Of a stretch of 64,000 nt of DNA, positions 36,245-43,828 are shown piece by piece. Made by a program: the position numbers and the translations under genes. The stretch is from Paenibacillus guangzhouensis (GTDB taxonomy: Bacteria > Bacillota > Bacilli > Paenibacillales > Paenibacillaceae): the NCBI RefSeq assembly GCF_009363075.1, contig NZ_CP045293.1:2356001-2420000 (forward strand), read 5' to 3'. How positions within the stretch are numbered: position 1 is the stretch's first letter; each line of letters starts with the position of its first letter. The notes under the pieces are model-generated. The model made no database searches, was not told the DNA's origin, and saw nothing but the letters and a program-made list of their open reading frames with translations.

Positions 36245-36257
36245 CTATACAGTATAG
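36245..36257. promoter_or_regulatory. Palindrome overlapping the MarR gene promoter
   Basis: CTATAC-A-GTATAG contains TATACT, a plausible -10, on the minus strand. It lies 28 bases upstream of the MarR start and may be an autoregulatory site, although its sequence differs from the SDR palindrome. Confidence 0.4.
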
Positions 36258-36280
36258 CAAATGTAATAATCGTTTTGAAT

Positions 36281-36328
36281 AAAGAAAAGAGGCAGCTCTC
36301 CACATGTGTTCGTGGCAAGCTACCTCTT
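36281..36328 (-). terminator. Terminator after the SuFu-like gene
   Basis: Long hairpin with arms AAGAGG..AGCT..GCCAC and GTGG..AGCT..CCTCTT (36287-36328), followed on the minus strand by TTCTTTATT. Confidence 0.75.
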
Positions 36329-36341
36329 CCTATTCTGTCAA

Positions 36342-37403
36342 TCAACCAATGATCTCGACGACATTTCCCTCTTGATCTTTTATCTCGGTTTTATCAATTC
36401 GAATGGATGTCCCTGCAATAAATGGAAACGCGAATATCCCTGCCTCCGGCTGAAGCAGCTTGCGTAGTTCAGTGACACAATTCTCATTCAACGTGAAATG
36501 AACTTCCCCATCTTCCAAGTTACAAGCTGCGTGTTCCCCTGGTTGAAAAACAATCCGGATTTCTGGACCGATTAGCATGAGATCTTTGCCCTTCGGAATT
36601 CGTCCCTGCAGCAATGTTCCGATAATCCCCGCCTGCTTGGCTCCTAGGGTAAGGATATCAGGCGACTTTTTCAGCCATCCCTTCTTCCCAGCTTCCCAAT
36701 TCAATTGTTCCACGAATAAATAGCCTGTATTGGAACCTTCTGCTTCCAACCCAAGTTGTACAGTGGAGGCAATTGATTCCACTTGGAGTAACGATTCACG
36801 CGATAAATCTGTTATGTATAGCGGCATATAGGGCTTACAAGCATTTAGTACGCCGAGCGTATTCCAGGTCTGCATCGCTTCCAGCTCATCCACGGTAATA
36901 CCTACCATTTGGAGGAATTCAACGCGTCCATTCGGTGTATCGATAGCCGACAGTTCGGGATCCTCAATGAAGGACAACGCCATAAGCAACGTATCCGAAT
37001 GAAGGCAGATCGGACCATTCGCATCCAAATAATCCCCCGCTCGGAAAACATTCCCGCTGCGGAACACATATCTTCCCATATTCTGCAAAAGATTCAGCGC
37101 CCATGCAGGCGGTTCTTCTTCATCCGCCGACCTCGTTAACCGAAACGTCAACTCAAAGCCATACCCACTCGTATCTGCATCCTGTTGTTCCTTATCATAG
37201 AGTTCGGAGAATCCATACGTCACGAAATGCCAATGCGGCTCAGGCGAATCAGAGGCATACACACTGATGCCGTCTAAAGGGTCGTCTCCCCCTAAAGCGT
37301 AGGGAATAACGGTTCCATAGTGCTTGGGTTCTTGTTCGCCATAGCGCTTCTGTAATATTTCATCTATTGCGTCCCAACCCGTTGTGTTCACTTCTTCTGT
37401 CAT
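36342..37403 (-). CDS. Suppressor-of-fused (SuFu)-domain protein
   Basis: The 353-residue cytoplasmic protein has the bacterial SuFu-like fold, seen in the segment YGTVIPYALGGDDPLDGISVYASDSPEPHWHFVTYGFSELYDK (about residues 29-71) and ELTFRLTRSADEEEPPAWALNLLQNMGRYVF. In bacteria this domain is often found in immunity proteins of polymorphic toxin systems (for example YqcF-like). No toxin gene is adjacent here, so it may be an orphan immunity protein or a housekeeping member. It has its own terminator. Confidence 0.85.
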   Translation of the reverse strand: MTEEVNTTGWDAIDEILQKRYGEQEPKHYGTVIPYALGGDDPLDGISVYASDSPEPHWHFVTYGFSELYDKEQQDADTSGYGFELTFRLTRSADEEEPPAWALNLLQNMGRYVFRSGNVFRAGDYLDANGPICLHSDTLLMALSFIEDPELSAIDTPNGRVEFLQMVGITVDELEAMQTWNTLGVLNACKPYMPLYITDLSRESLLQVESIASTVQLGLEAEGSNTGYLFVEQLNWEAGKKGWLKKSPDILTLGAKQAGIIGTLLQGRIPKGKDLMLIGPEIRIVFQPGEHAACNLEDGEVHFTLNENCVTELRKLLQPEAGIFAFPFIAGTSIRIDKTEIKDQEGNVVEIIG

Positions 37404-37509
37404 TCTTCATTCCTCCCAAATGATCCGTACCTCTTCATGTTAATCTCACGTGTGTCTTATCGCAATGCGTCGTTGTTCGTGATTCTCTTCGAAGGGAGCA
37501 TTTTTGCGT

Positions 37510-37536
37510 AAAAAAAGAGCCACTACTGAGTGGCTC
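37510..37536 (-). terminator. Terminator overlapping the 3' end of the GNAT gene
   Basis: Stem GAGCCACT/AGTGGCTC (37517-37536) with a 4-base loop and a run of six T on the minus strand. The acetyltransferase stop codon (37523-37525) lies in the stem. Confidence 0.8.
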
Positions 37537-38086
37537 GCAGCTTGTAATAATGGTACGCTTGTTCTTCTAGCATGAGATCTTGCTGGAGCTGAAACCCGCA
37601 TTTCTGGAGCACGCGGTTCGATGCCGGATTGCGAACCTGAGCGATCGCGATAAGCTCCTGCACCCGAGTATGCTCGAACAAAAAGCGGATCAACGCCTGC
37701 GCGGCTTGCGTCGTATACCCTCGATTCCGTGCATGCTCGGAAATCCCATAATAGATCTCGCGGTTCGCCGGCGAGACGCGATCTAGGATGCCCGATCCGC
37801 ACACGCCAATGAACTCGCCGGTTGTCCGGTGCAGAATCGATAGACGCAGCCTGAGCTCGCCAATGTCGCTGCCTTCTGCTACCGCTCGAAGAAATCGCTG
37901 ATTCTCCGGAATTTCATATTCCTTCATCCACGCTACGCGCTGCTCGAGCGATACATTCCAGTCGATCAAGAACTGATGGAAATGAGGCTGCCAGGTAAGT
38001 TGATACAACGCATCGACGTCCTCCAATCGATATTCACGCAGATAAATGTCTTCACATTCGATCCTAATCCTGTTCTCGCTAATCAA
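37523..38086 (-). CDS. GNAT-family N-acetyltransferase (RimJ/RimL-like)
   Basis: The 187-residue protein has the GNAT opening IYLREYRLEDVDALYQLTWQP and the acetyl-CoA-binding region YYGISEHARNRGYTTQAAQALIRFLFEH (motif A with the R-G-Y-T turn), then NPASNRVLQKCGFQLQ near the end. This pattern is typical of RimJ/RimL-like enzymes, which acetylate ribosomal protein N termini or small amines. It is a single gene with a terminator over its 3' end. The acceptor is unknown. Confidence 0.9.
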   Translation of the reverse strand: MISENRIRIECEDIYLREYRLEDVDALYQLTWQPHFHQFLIDWNVSLEQRVAWMKEYEIPENQRFLRAVAEGSDIGELRLRLSILHRTTGEFIGVCGSGILDRVSPANREIYYGISEHARNRGYTTQAAQALIRFLFEHTRVQELIAIAQVRNPASNRVLQKCGFQLQQDLMLEEQAYHYYKLRATQ

Positions 38087-38173
38087 ATGTCCTTTCCCCT
38101 CTCCATGCTTCTAATCGTGATTGTATCAACTGTGATGGAGATCGGACTATGTCAAAAATAATTATAACGAACA

Positions 38174-39430
38174 TTACGACTTAGACTTGGGCAGCACCTC
38201 TACGGCAATCTCCGCCCATTTTACCGATCCATAAGGCAAAGTCATGCCACCCACGAACACATCCGGACTATAGATGTTGATCAGATAAGATCCCGGTTCA
38301 TCAATCTTCACGGAACCGCTAAAAGCTTTATTTGAATCAAGCTTCAAGACGGTCTGATTCCCAATCACTTTAAAGTCGCCATCTTGAAACTTCGACACAC
38401 GAAATGAGACAACGTTGCTTTGCGTATCCTCTTCCGTCGTCACCGTACCTGCGATTGGAATCACTTCTCCAGCCGGAACCTGAAGATAGCCTTGCGTAGG
38501 CTCTTCGAATGTAATGCTCTTCGCATATTCGTCATGATTATATCGAATAGGAATGGACGCCGGGTTCGCGACTTTGCGGTAGACCATCACATCCCCAGCC
38601 CCCATGTAGTTGGAATACAACTGCAGCGGATTCGGTCCTGGACGCAGATCCACCGTATATTCGATTCGGTTAAATTCCCGGTTACCCACTTTGATCGCTC
38701 TGTCGATCGTTCGCTCCGAACCTTTTAAGGAGCCGATGCCACCTCCAATAACGCTGGTCATGCCGCCGACGCCCATGTTCTGCATGAGATAGACCCGATC
38801 ATACCCTTTCTGCACGAGCGCCCGGAATGTGATCCGTTCCTTGTCCGTCGTATACGTCGGATGCAGCACAGTGACCGATTTATCGGTCCATGTCCACTTC
38901 AGTATTCCTTTTTCCGAGCTATAGTTAATCCCCATCCGCGGCAATAGCGACACCGGGAGGTATAACGTGTTATTTTTCATAAAAGGGGCTGGTATCGTCG
39001 TATCTTCCAGAGGCGTAAGTTTGCCGTTCGATTCGGTATACAATTGGGTGCTATTCGGCTTGAAATGAAAAAATGAAAAATAGGTCGCATTTCCCGGATT
39101 AAATTCCGCCCAATAACTGTTCGTTTTCGTCTTTTTCATGATTTTGGCCAGCTTGGCGGTTTCTAGCCATTTCGCTGGAAAATAGAGACGACCATTCTGA
39201 CGGAGTAAAGAATTGACTTTCGTCGATACCCCATCGATCGTTACGGTCGATTTATTCAACGCTGCCGTTAATGTATGAGGAACCAACTGGAACACGGCCG
39301 TATCTTCAGACGTAATCGGGAGGTCCGACTGTACCGAAGCGGCATAACCGACAGTGCCGGGACCGGGGATCGTAACCGAAGAAGCTAGTATGCTTAGACC
39401 GATAAAGACAGGGAGTACAATGCGTCGCAT
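38174..39430 (-). CDS. Secreted protein with copper-amine-oxidase N-terminal-type domains
   Basis: The 418-residue protein has a signal peptide (about residues 1-30, MRRIVLPVFIGLSILASSV). The segment STVTIDGVSTKVNSLLRQNGRLYFPAKWLE (about 60-90) and the NNTLYLPVSLLPRMGINY segment (about 155-172) are the CuAmOxid_N (stalk) domain pattern common in Paenibacillus cell-surface proteins. The C-terminal half looks like beta-sandwich repeats. No enzyme domain is visible. It lies after the terminator of the B12 operon and is probably transcribed alone. Confidence 0.8.
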   Translation of the reverse strand: MRRIVLPVFIGLSILASSVTIPGPGTVGYAASVQSDLPITSEDTAVFQLVPHTLTAALNKSTVTIDGVSTKVNSLLRQNGRLYFPAKWLETAKLAKIMKKTKTNSYWAEFNPGNATYFSFFHFKPNSTQLYTESNGKLTPLEDTTIPAPFMKNNTLYLPVSLLPRMGINYSSEKGILKWTWTDKSVTVLHPTYTTDKERITFRALVQKGYDRVYLMQNMGVGGMTSVIGGGIGSLKGSERTIDRAIKVGNREFNRIEYTVDLRPGPNPLQLYSNYMGAGDVMVYRKVANPASIPIRYNHDEYAKSITFEEPTQGYLQVPAGEVIPIAGTVTTEEDTQSNVVSFRVSKFQDGDFKVIGNQTVLKLDSNKAFSGSVKIDEPGSYLINIYSPDVFVGGMTLPYGSVKWAEIAVEVLPKSKS

Positions 39431-39498
39431 GTTATGAACACCACTTTCATGTATTTTCCATATAGACGCAAATCGACAAGAAAGGTTGCGCCGTACAA

Positions 39499-39530
39499 CA
39501 AAAAACAGACTGCCTGGTGGCAGCCTGTCT
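39499..39530 (-). terminator. Terminator of the cobalamin-uptake operon
   Basis: Stem ACAGGCTGCC/GGCAGTCTGT (one G-T pair) is followed on the minus strand by TTTTTTG, directly after the ECF S-component gene. Confidence 0.8.
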
Positions 39531-39538
39531 CGTTAATC

Positions 39539-40267
39539 CTACGGATCGATTAACCCATATTTCACTTTGATACGTTCCAGCTTCTCAAACATCGGTCGCG
39601 CTAGAATAAACAAGAAAAACACCGTTGCCACTGCATGCACCATATCGAACCAAAAGCCTGATGCGTACACTGCAAGCAGTCCTTCCCATGTAAAATGAGG
39701 CGTAAACATGAGCAGCGATCCAAGGTTGATGATGCCGCCATAGACGAGCAGCGTGGATATGCCGCCGAAAAGGCATAACGAGAGCCTTGTCTTACGCAGC
39801 CAGCCTCGCTGGAACAAAATGCCGGCAATGAATCCGATGATGCCAAAGCAGAACATCTGCCAAGGCGTCCAAGGTCCTTGGCCGAAAAAAAAGTTCGACG
39901 CGAAGCCTGCCATCGCGCCGACGAGGAATCCCGACTCGGCTCCGAAACAGATGCCGGCGATGATCACGATGGCCACCACTGGCTTGAACTGCGGCAGCAT
40001 GAAGAAGGCACCCCGCCCCGCGACGGCGATAGCTGTAAGTACGGCAATGACAATCAGCTCCCGCGCTTGCGGCTTCCTCCGCTCGAAGACGATCGCAAAT
40101 GGCACCATCGTGTAGAGCAGGATGAGTAGACTGATGAAAAAATATTTACGATCATCCAGGACGAAGATGCCAATCCCGATCGTGATCGGGATAACGATAA
40201 GAATGAGCAAGGAAGCGAGCAGCGTTCTACGGCTTAGGCGAGATTTGGTGTCGGATTGGCCTGACAT
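39539..40267 (-). CDS. ECF transporter substrate-binding (S) component, probable cobalamin
   Basis: From ATG 40265-40267, preceded by AAGGGGTG, this is a 242-residue membrane protein with about six to seven helices. The longer frame starts inside the ATPase gene and lacks a ribosome site. The features AVAGRGAFFMLPQFKPVVAIVIIAGICFGAESGFLVGAMAGFASNFFFGQGPWTPWQMFCFGI are typical of S components (A-x-R-x-x-F, then GxxxG helices). It overlaps the ATPase gene by 34 bases. B12 specificity is inferred from the riboswitch at the head of the operon and from the transcobalamin-like surface proteins, not from binding residues. Confidence 0.85.
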   Translation of the reverse strand: MSGQSDTKSRLSRRTLLASLLILIVIPITIGIGIFVLDDRKYFFISLLILLYTMVPFAIVFERRKPQARELIVIAVLTAIAVAGRGAFFMLPQFKPVVAIVIIAGICFGAESGFLVGAMAGFASNFFFGQGPWTPWQMFCFGIIGFIAGILFQRGWLRKTRLSLCLFGGISTLLVYGGIINLGSLLMFTPHFTWEGLLAVYASGFWFDMVHAVATVFFLFILARPMFEKLERIKVKYGLIDP

Positions 40268-41922
40268 CGTGCGATCACCCCTTCCATTGTCACCGCTTCG
40301 GGCCATAGATGTCTTGCCATGCGATTGGCTGCCGTCGTATAGAACCGGTTCCCTGCGAAGAACTGCTGCGCAGGATGCGACGCGATGATGCTGCCATCAA
40401 AGAACATGGCGCAACGCTCGCCGTACATTGCGCAGAACTCGACATCATGCGAGACCATCACGATGGTTACACCTTGACGCTGCAGCTTCCTTAGGAACAG
40501 ACCGAGCTTCTGTTTGAAGAAGCTATCTAGTCCTTTGGTCGGTTCATCGAGCAGGAGGATCTTCGGATCTAACAGCAGAACTTTGGCTAATGCGGCACGC
40601 TGCTGCTCCCCGCCGCTAAGATCGTAGGGATGCATCGCCAGTAAATGTCCGAGTTCCGTAAATTCAACGACGGCGTCGACTTTTTGCTTCTTCTCTTCCT
40701 TGCTGATCGGCACATCCGTAAGCATCTCATATAAATCGAGCTCCACGGTCTTTTTCACGAACAGCGACGACGGGTTCTGCGGAAGAACCCCTAATCGGTG
40801 CTTCACGATCGGATGACGCTCCCGCTTCGCATGCTTCTCACCTTGCATCGTGATCTTGCCACGATACGGTTGCAGGACGCCGCTGATGAGCGACAAAGTC
40901 GTCGTCTTCCCGGTGCCGTTCCCGCCGACCATGCAGTAGAATTCCCCATCCCGCACGTCGAACGAGAGGTCTTTAATCACATCCGGTCCGCTCCGGTCGT
41001 GCTTGAACCAGACGTCTTGGAAATGAATCACTACAGGTGCTGAAGTTCGTGATTCCTTCGTGCTAGTCGCTGCGATGCGTTCAACCTTTCGATCGTGCGT
41101 ATAGGCATTGAGCCACTTCCGACCTTCTTTCACGGTCAACGGACGCTCGCCCCCTCGCGCTACACCCGCATGAATCTGCATCGGCGTCGGCATCGATGCG
41201 AACATCGGATGCTGCATCGCATGCAGCTTCTCTCCCGCTAGGGCTGGCGTGTCGTCAACGATCACGCGGCCTTGATCCAGCACGATAAGTCGGTCCGATA
41301 GTGGCAAGACTTCTTCCAGGCGATGCTCCGATAGAATAATCGTCGTGCCCAACTCCCGATTAATCTTGCTGATCGTCTCCAGGAAATCGACGGCCGCGAT
41401 CGGATCGAGCTGCGATGTCGGTTCATCCAAGATTAAGACGGACGGATTCATCGCCATGATAGAGGCCAGATTCAATAGCTGCTTCTGCCCACCAGATAGT
41501 TCCGTGACGTTCTTGTGGAACCAGGCCTGGATGCCGAAGAAGCTTGCCATCTCGGCGACGCGGAGGCGGATCGTCTGCTGATCGACCCCTAAGCTCTCAA
41601 GGCCGAATGCGAGCTCATGCCAGACTTTATCCGTCACAATTTGATTATCCGGTTGCTGCAGCACGAATCCGATCTCGGCGGCCTGCGTCCGTTGTTCCAC
41701 GTCCTTCAGCGGTCTTCCCTGGAACAGGACCGTACCTTGCGTCTGTCCATGCGGCGTCAAGATCGACTTCAGCTGCCGGAGCAAGGTGCTCTTCCCGCAG
41801 CCAGACTTGCCGCATACCGTGATGAACTCTCCGCTCTTTATCGTTAGGTCGATTTCCGACAGTGCATGGCCTGAAGCGAGCGGAAACGTAAAGCTTACAT
41901 TTTCGATTCGATAGATTTCCAT
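40234..41922 (-). CDS. ECF transporter ATPase, fused A and A' domains
   Basis: The start is ATG 41920-41922 (MEIYRIENVSF), seven bases after GGAGG; the open frame continues 46 codons upstream inside the T-component gene. The 562-residue protein has two complete ABC domains. Domain 1 has Walker A GKSGCGKSTLLRQ, signature LSGGQKQLLNLASIMAMNP and Walker B VLILDEPTSQLDP. Domain 2 has GGNGTGKTTTLSL, LSGGEQQRAALAKVLLLDP and ILLLDEPTKGLDS. It powers the ECF importer. It overlaps the T gene by 28 bases and the S gene by 34 bases, so translation is coupled. Confidence 0.93.
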   Translation of the reverse strand: MEIYRIENVSFTFPLASGHALSEIDLTIKSGEFITVCGKSGCGKSTLLRQLKSILTPHGQTQGTVLFQGRPLKDVEQRTQAAEIGFVLQQPDNQIVTDKVWHELAFGLESLGVDQQTIRLRVAEMASFFGIQAWFHKNVTELSGGQKQLLNLASIMAMNPSVLILDEPTSQLDPIAAVDFLETISKINRELGTTIILSEHRLEEVLPLSDRLIVLDQGRVIVDDTPALAGEKLHAMQHPMFASMPTPMQIHAGVARGGERPLTVKEGRKWLNAYTHDRKVERIAATSTKESRTSAPVVIHFQDVWFKHDRSGPDVIKDLSFDVRDGEFYCMVGGNGTGKTTTLSLISGVLQPYRGKITMQGEKHAKRERHPIVKHRLGVLPQNPSSLFVKKTVELDLYEMLTDVPISKEEKKQKVDAVVEFTELGHLLAMHPYDLSGGEQQRAALAKVLLLDPKILLLDEPTKGLDSFFKQKLGLFLRKLQRQGVTIVMVSHDVEFCAMYGERCAMFFDGSIIASHPAQQFFAGNRFYTTAANRMARHLWPEAVTMEGVIARCQANPTPNLA

Positions 41923-42785
41923 TTCATATCCTCCACAAGTCGTATCGCCACCGGCAGCAAGCAGAAGCAGCCATAAGCGGCAAAGCCGAAGATGCTCCCC
42001 GTCGTCATCGATGACATTCGAATCGACGGAAAGAAGCGAATCGCGTTCTGACCGAAGCAAGCCGATCCGACGATCCCTCCGATGAGCCCCAGCATGATGA
42101 TCAGCACGACCCGATCCCTGCGATCGAATCGGTACATGGAGAAGCTGGTGCGTCCCGGCAGCCCATAACCTCTCGATTTCATCGAATCGGCTGTCTCAAT
42201 CGCATTCTCGAGCGCCCATGTGATCATGATCGATAGGATGCGTATGCCGTGGCGTGCTCTTGCGAGGATGCTGCCTTGCGTGATATCCCTGCCGATTGAC
42301 CGCTGCGCGTAGGTAATCACTTTGACCTGTGCCGCATAGCGCGGAACGAATCGAAGCACCATCGAGAAGATCAACGACAGCGCAGGGATGATTCTTCCGA
42401 AGAGATAGATGAACTTATCGGAGGTCATCACGGCGTTGTAACATGAGAACCACAGGATGACCGTCACATACATTACAGCTGCGGCAATTCCATACATGAT
42501 GGATTCGAGCGTCATCGGATTGCCGTTCCGCAGATAGAACAGAATTGTTACTCCTGCATGGTTGAAGAGCGGATTCATGACCGCCATGACGATCAGCAGC
42601 GGCAGCATATAGAGCAGCTGAAATCGAACCGCTCTTCTCCCTTTCAACAGAATGGAATAGATCATGGCGCTGAGTAGAGCGATGAGCTGAAAGACAGGAT
42701 GCATGAACAACATACTGCATGCCAATACCGCGACGAAATAGATTAGATTGATGATGGGATGGTACGTAGAGAAGGAATCTCGCAT
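41895..42785 (-). CDS. ECF transporter transmembrane (T) component
   Basis: This 296-residue membrane protein has about six helices. The coupling motifs of EcfT are visible at SILARARHGIRIL (about residues 171-183) and ETADSMKSRGYGLPGR (about 197-212, the Ala-Arg-Gly signature). The opening STYHPIINLIYFVAVLACSMLFMHP is typical of the family. It joins the S component to the ATPase. It starts one base after the stop of the membrane-anchored DUF4430 protein and overlaps the ATPase gene by 28 bases. Confidence 0.92.
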   Translation of the reverse strand: MRDSFSTYHPIINLIYFVAVLACSMLFMHPVFQLIALLSAMIYSILLKGRRAVRFQLLYMLPLLIVMAVMNPLFNHAGVTILFYLRNGNPMTLESIMYGIAAAVMYVTVILWFSCYNAVMTSDKFIYLFGRIIPALSLIFSMVLRFVPRYAAQVKVITYAQRSIGRDITQGSILARARHGIRILSIMITWALENAIETADSMKSRGYGLPGRTSFSMYRFDRRDRVVLIIMLGLIGGIVGSACFGQNAIRFFPSIRMSSMTTGSIFGFAAYGCFCLLPVAIRLVEDMKWKSIESKM

Positions 42786-42786
42786 T

Positions 42787-43761
42787 TTAACCCTTCCCTC
42801 CTCCGGCAGCCGTATCGCCGCCTACATCTCGCCCGAGATCACAGGTATACACCCATTCGATCACATCGCCTTCTTGCAGCATGTAACGGCTTGCGCCGTA
42901 ATTCGGAAACCAGCCGTTCACCTTATACATCCAGCCGCTGAGCTCACCGCAGTCGAACTCATAAATATTGTGAATGCCCTCAATATAATTGCTGTTATAA
43001 ATCGGTGTCATCGAAAATTCCATATGAATTTTGTTCTTTCGCATTTCCCGGAGCAGCACATCGAAGACGGATTCGCCTTCATAGAACGTGACCTTTTGTG
43101 CGGGATAGATCACACCGTCCTCCGGCAGCATCTCGAGCTTATCGGGATTGAAATCGTCCAAATGATCCAGAATTGTCTTGCTGGAGACCGATAACGTTGC
43201 GGTATGCTTCTTCTTTTTATCGACCGTCACGTCTTGCCATTCCACCGGCTTCGGCTTCCCGGTCGGGACAGGATCGGTCAAGTATTTATCCTTCTTGGCC
43301 TCCGGCTTTTTGGCTGCTGCAGGCACCTGATCCGACTTGCCTTTTTTGCCGTCCGCAGCCTCTTTCACATCTTTAGCTTTCGATGCAGCAGCCGGTGAAT
43401 TGGATGCCTTCGCCTTCTCCGCAGCGTTTGTTTTTTCTGCGTCTGTCGTGTTGGCTGGCTCTTGTAGCTTCGCCTCTTGCGTATTCTCGTGCTTCGGCTC
43501 GGTGATCGCCTTCTTCTCTTCCTCAGGATGCTTCTCTGAGGAAAGCTGTTCCTGGTGTGCAGACTGCGGATCAGCTTGCGGCACAGCATGCTCGGACTCC
43601 TCAGGCTGCTGTTTCGTGCCGGACTCGATTAGATCCGACGGCTTCACAACGCTGCTGACCGCCGTTCGATCGGATGACTTCGGCACGTTGCCGCCCCAGA
43701 AGTAGCTCAACACGAGTAGACCTACAATTCCGCAGGCAACAAGCCATTTCTTAATCGACAT
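42787..43761 (-). CDS. Membrane-anchored protein with a transcobalamin-like (DUF4430) domain
   Basis: From ATG 43759-43761, six bases after GAGGTGG, the protein has 324 residues. It has an N-terminal hydrophobic anchor (7-24), a long disordered linker rich in K, E, A and P (about 30-180) and a C-terminal DUF4430 domain (about 186-313) with SGWMYKVNGWFPNYGASRYMLQEGDVIEWVYTCDLG. Two Cys (271 and 307) flank the conserved core and could form a disulfide. DUF4430 is the bacterial relative of the cobalamin-binding beta domain of transcobalamin and intrinsic factor. The position between the surface protein and the ECF genes suggests a relay that passes B12 to the transporter. Confidence 0.88.
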   Translation of the reverse strand: MSIKKWLVACGIVGLLVLSYFWGGNVPKSSDRTAVSSVVKPSDLIESGTKQQPEESEHAVPQADPQSAHQEQLSSEKHPEEEKKAITEPKHENTQEAKLQEPANTTDAEKTNAAEKAKASNSPAAASKAKDVKEAADGKKGKSDQVPAAAKKPEAKKDKYLTDPVPTGKPKPVEWQDVTVDKKKKHTATLSVSSKTILDHLDDFNPDKLEMLPEDGVIYPAQKVTFYEGESVFDVLLREMRKNKIHMEFSMTPIYNSNYIEGIHNIYEFDCGELSGWMYKVNGWFPNYGASRYMLQEGDVIEWVYTCDLGRDVGGDTAAGGGKG

Positions 43762-43782
43762 GAATGACCACCTCAAATGATA

Positions 43783-43812
43783 AAGCAAGGGCGATGAATC
43801 GCCCCTGCTTCA
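43783..43812 (-). other. Intercistronic hairpin between the surface-protein and DUF4430 genes
   Basis: Stem GCAGGGGCGAT/ATCGCCCTTGC with a 2-base loop, followed by TTTATC on the minus strand. It is strong but has a short T run, so it is more likely a partial terminator or mRNA-stabilising hairpin that sets the ratio of the first to the later genes. Confidence 0.55.
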
Positions 43813-43828
43813 CAGCTTTTCTATCCTT

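Noticed and set aside
37446-37802. 118-codon minus-strand ORF
   Set aside because: It overlaps the well-supported GNAT acetyltransferase in another frame on the same strand and runs through its terminator.
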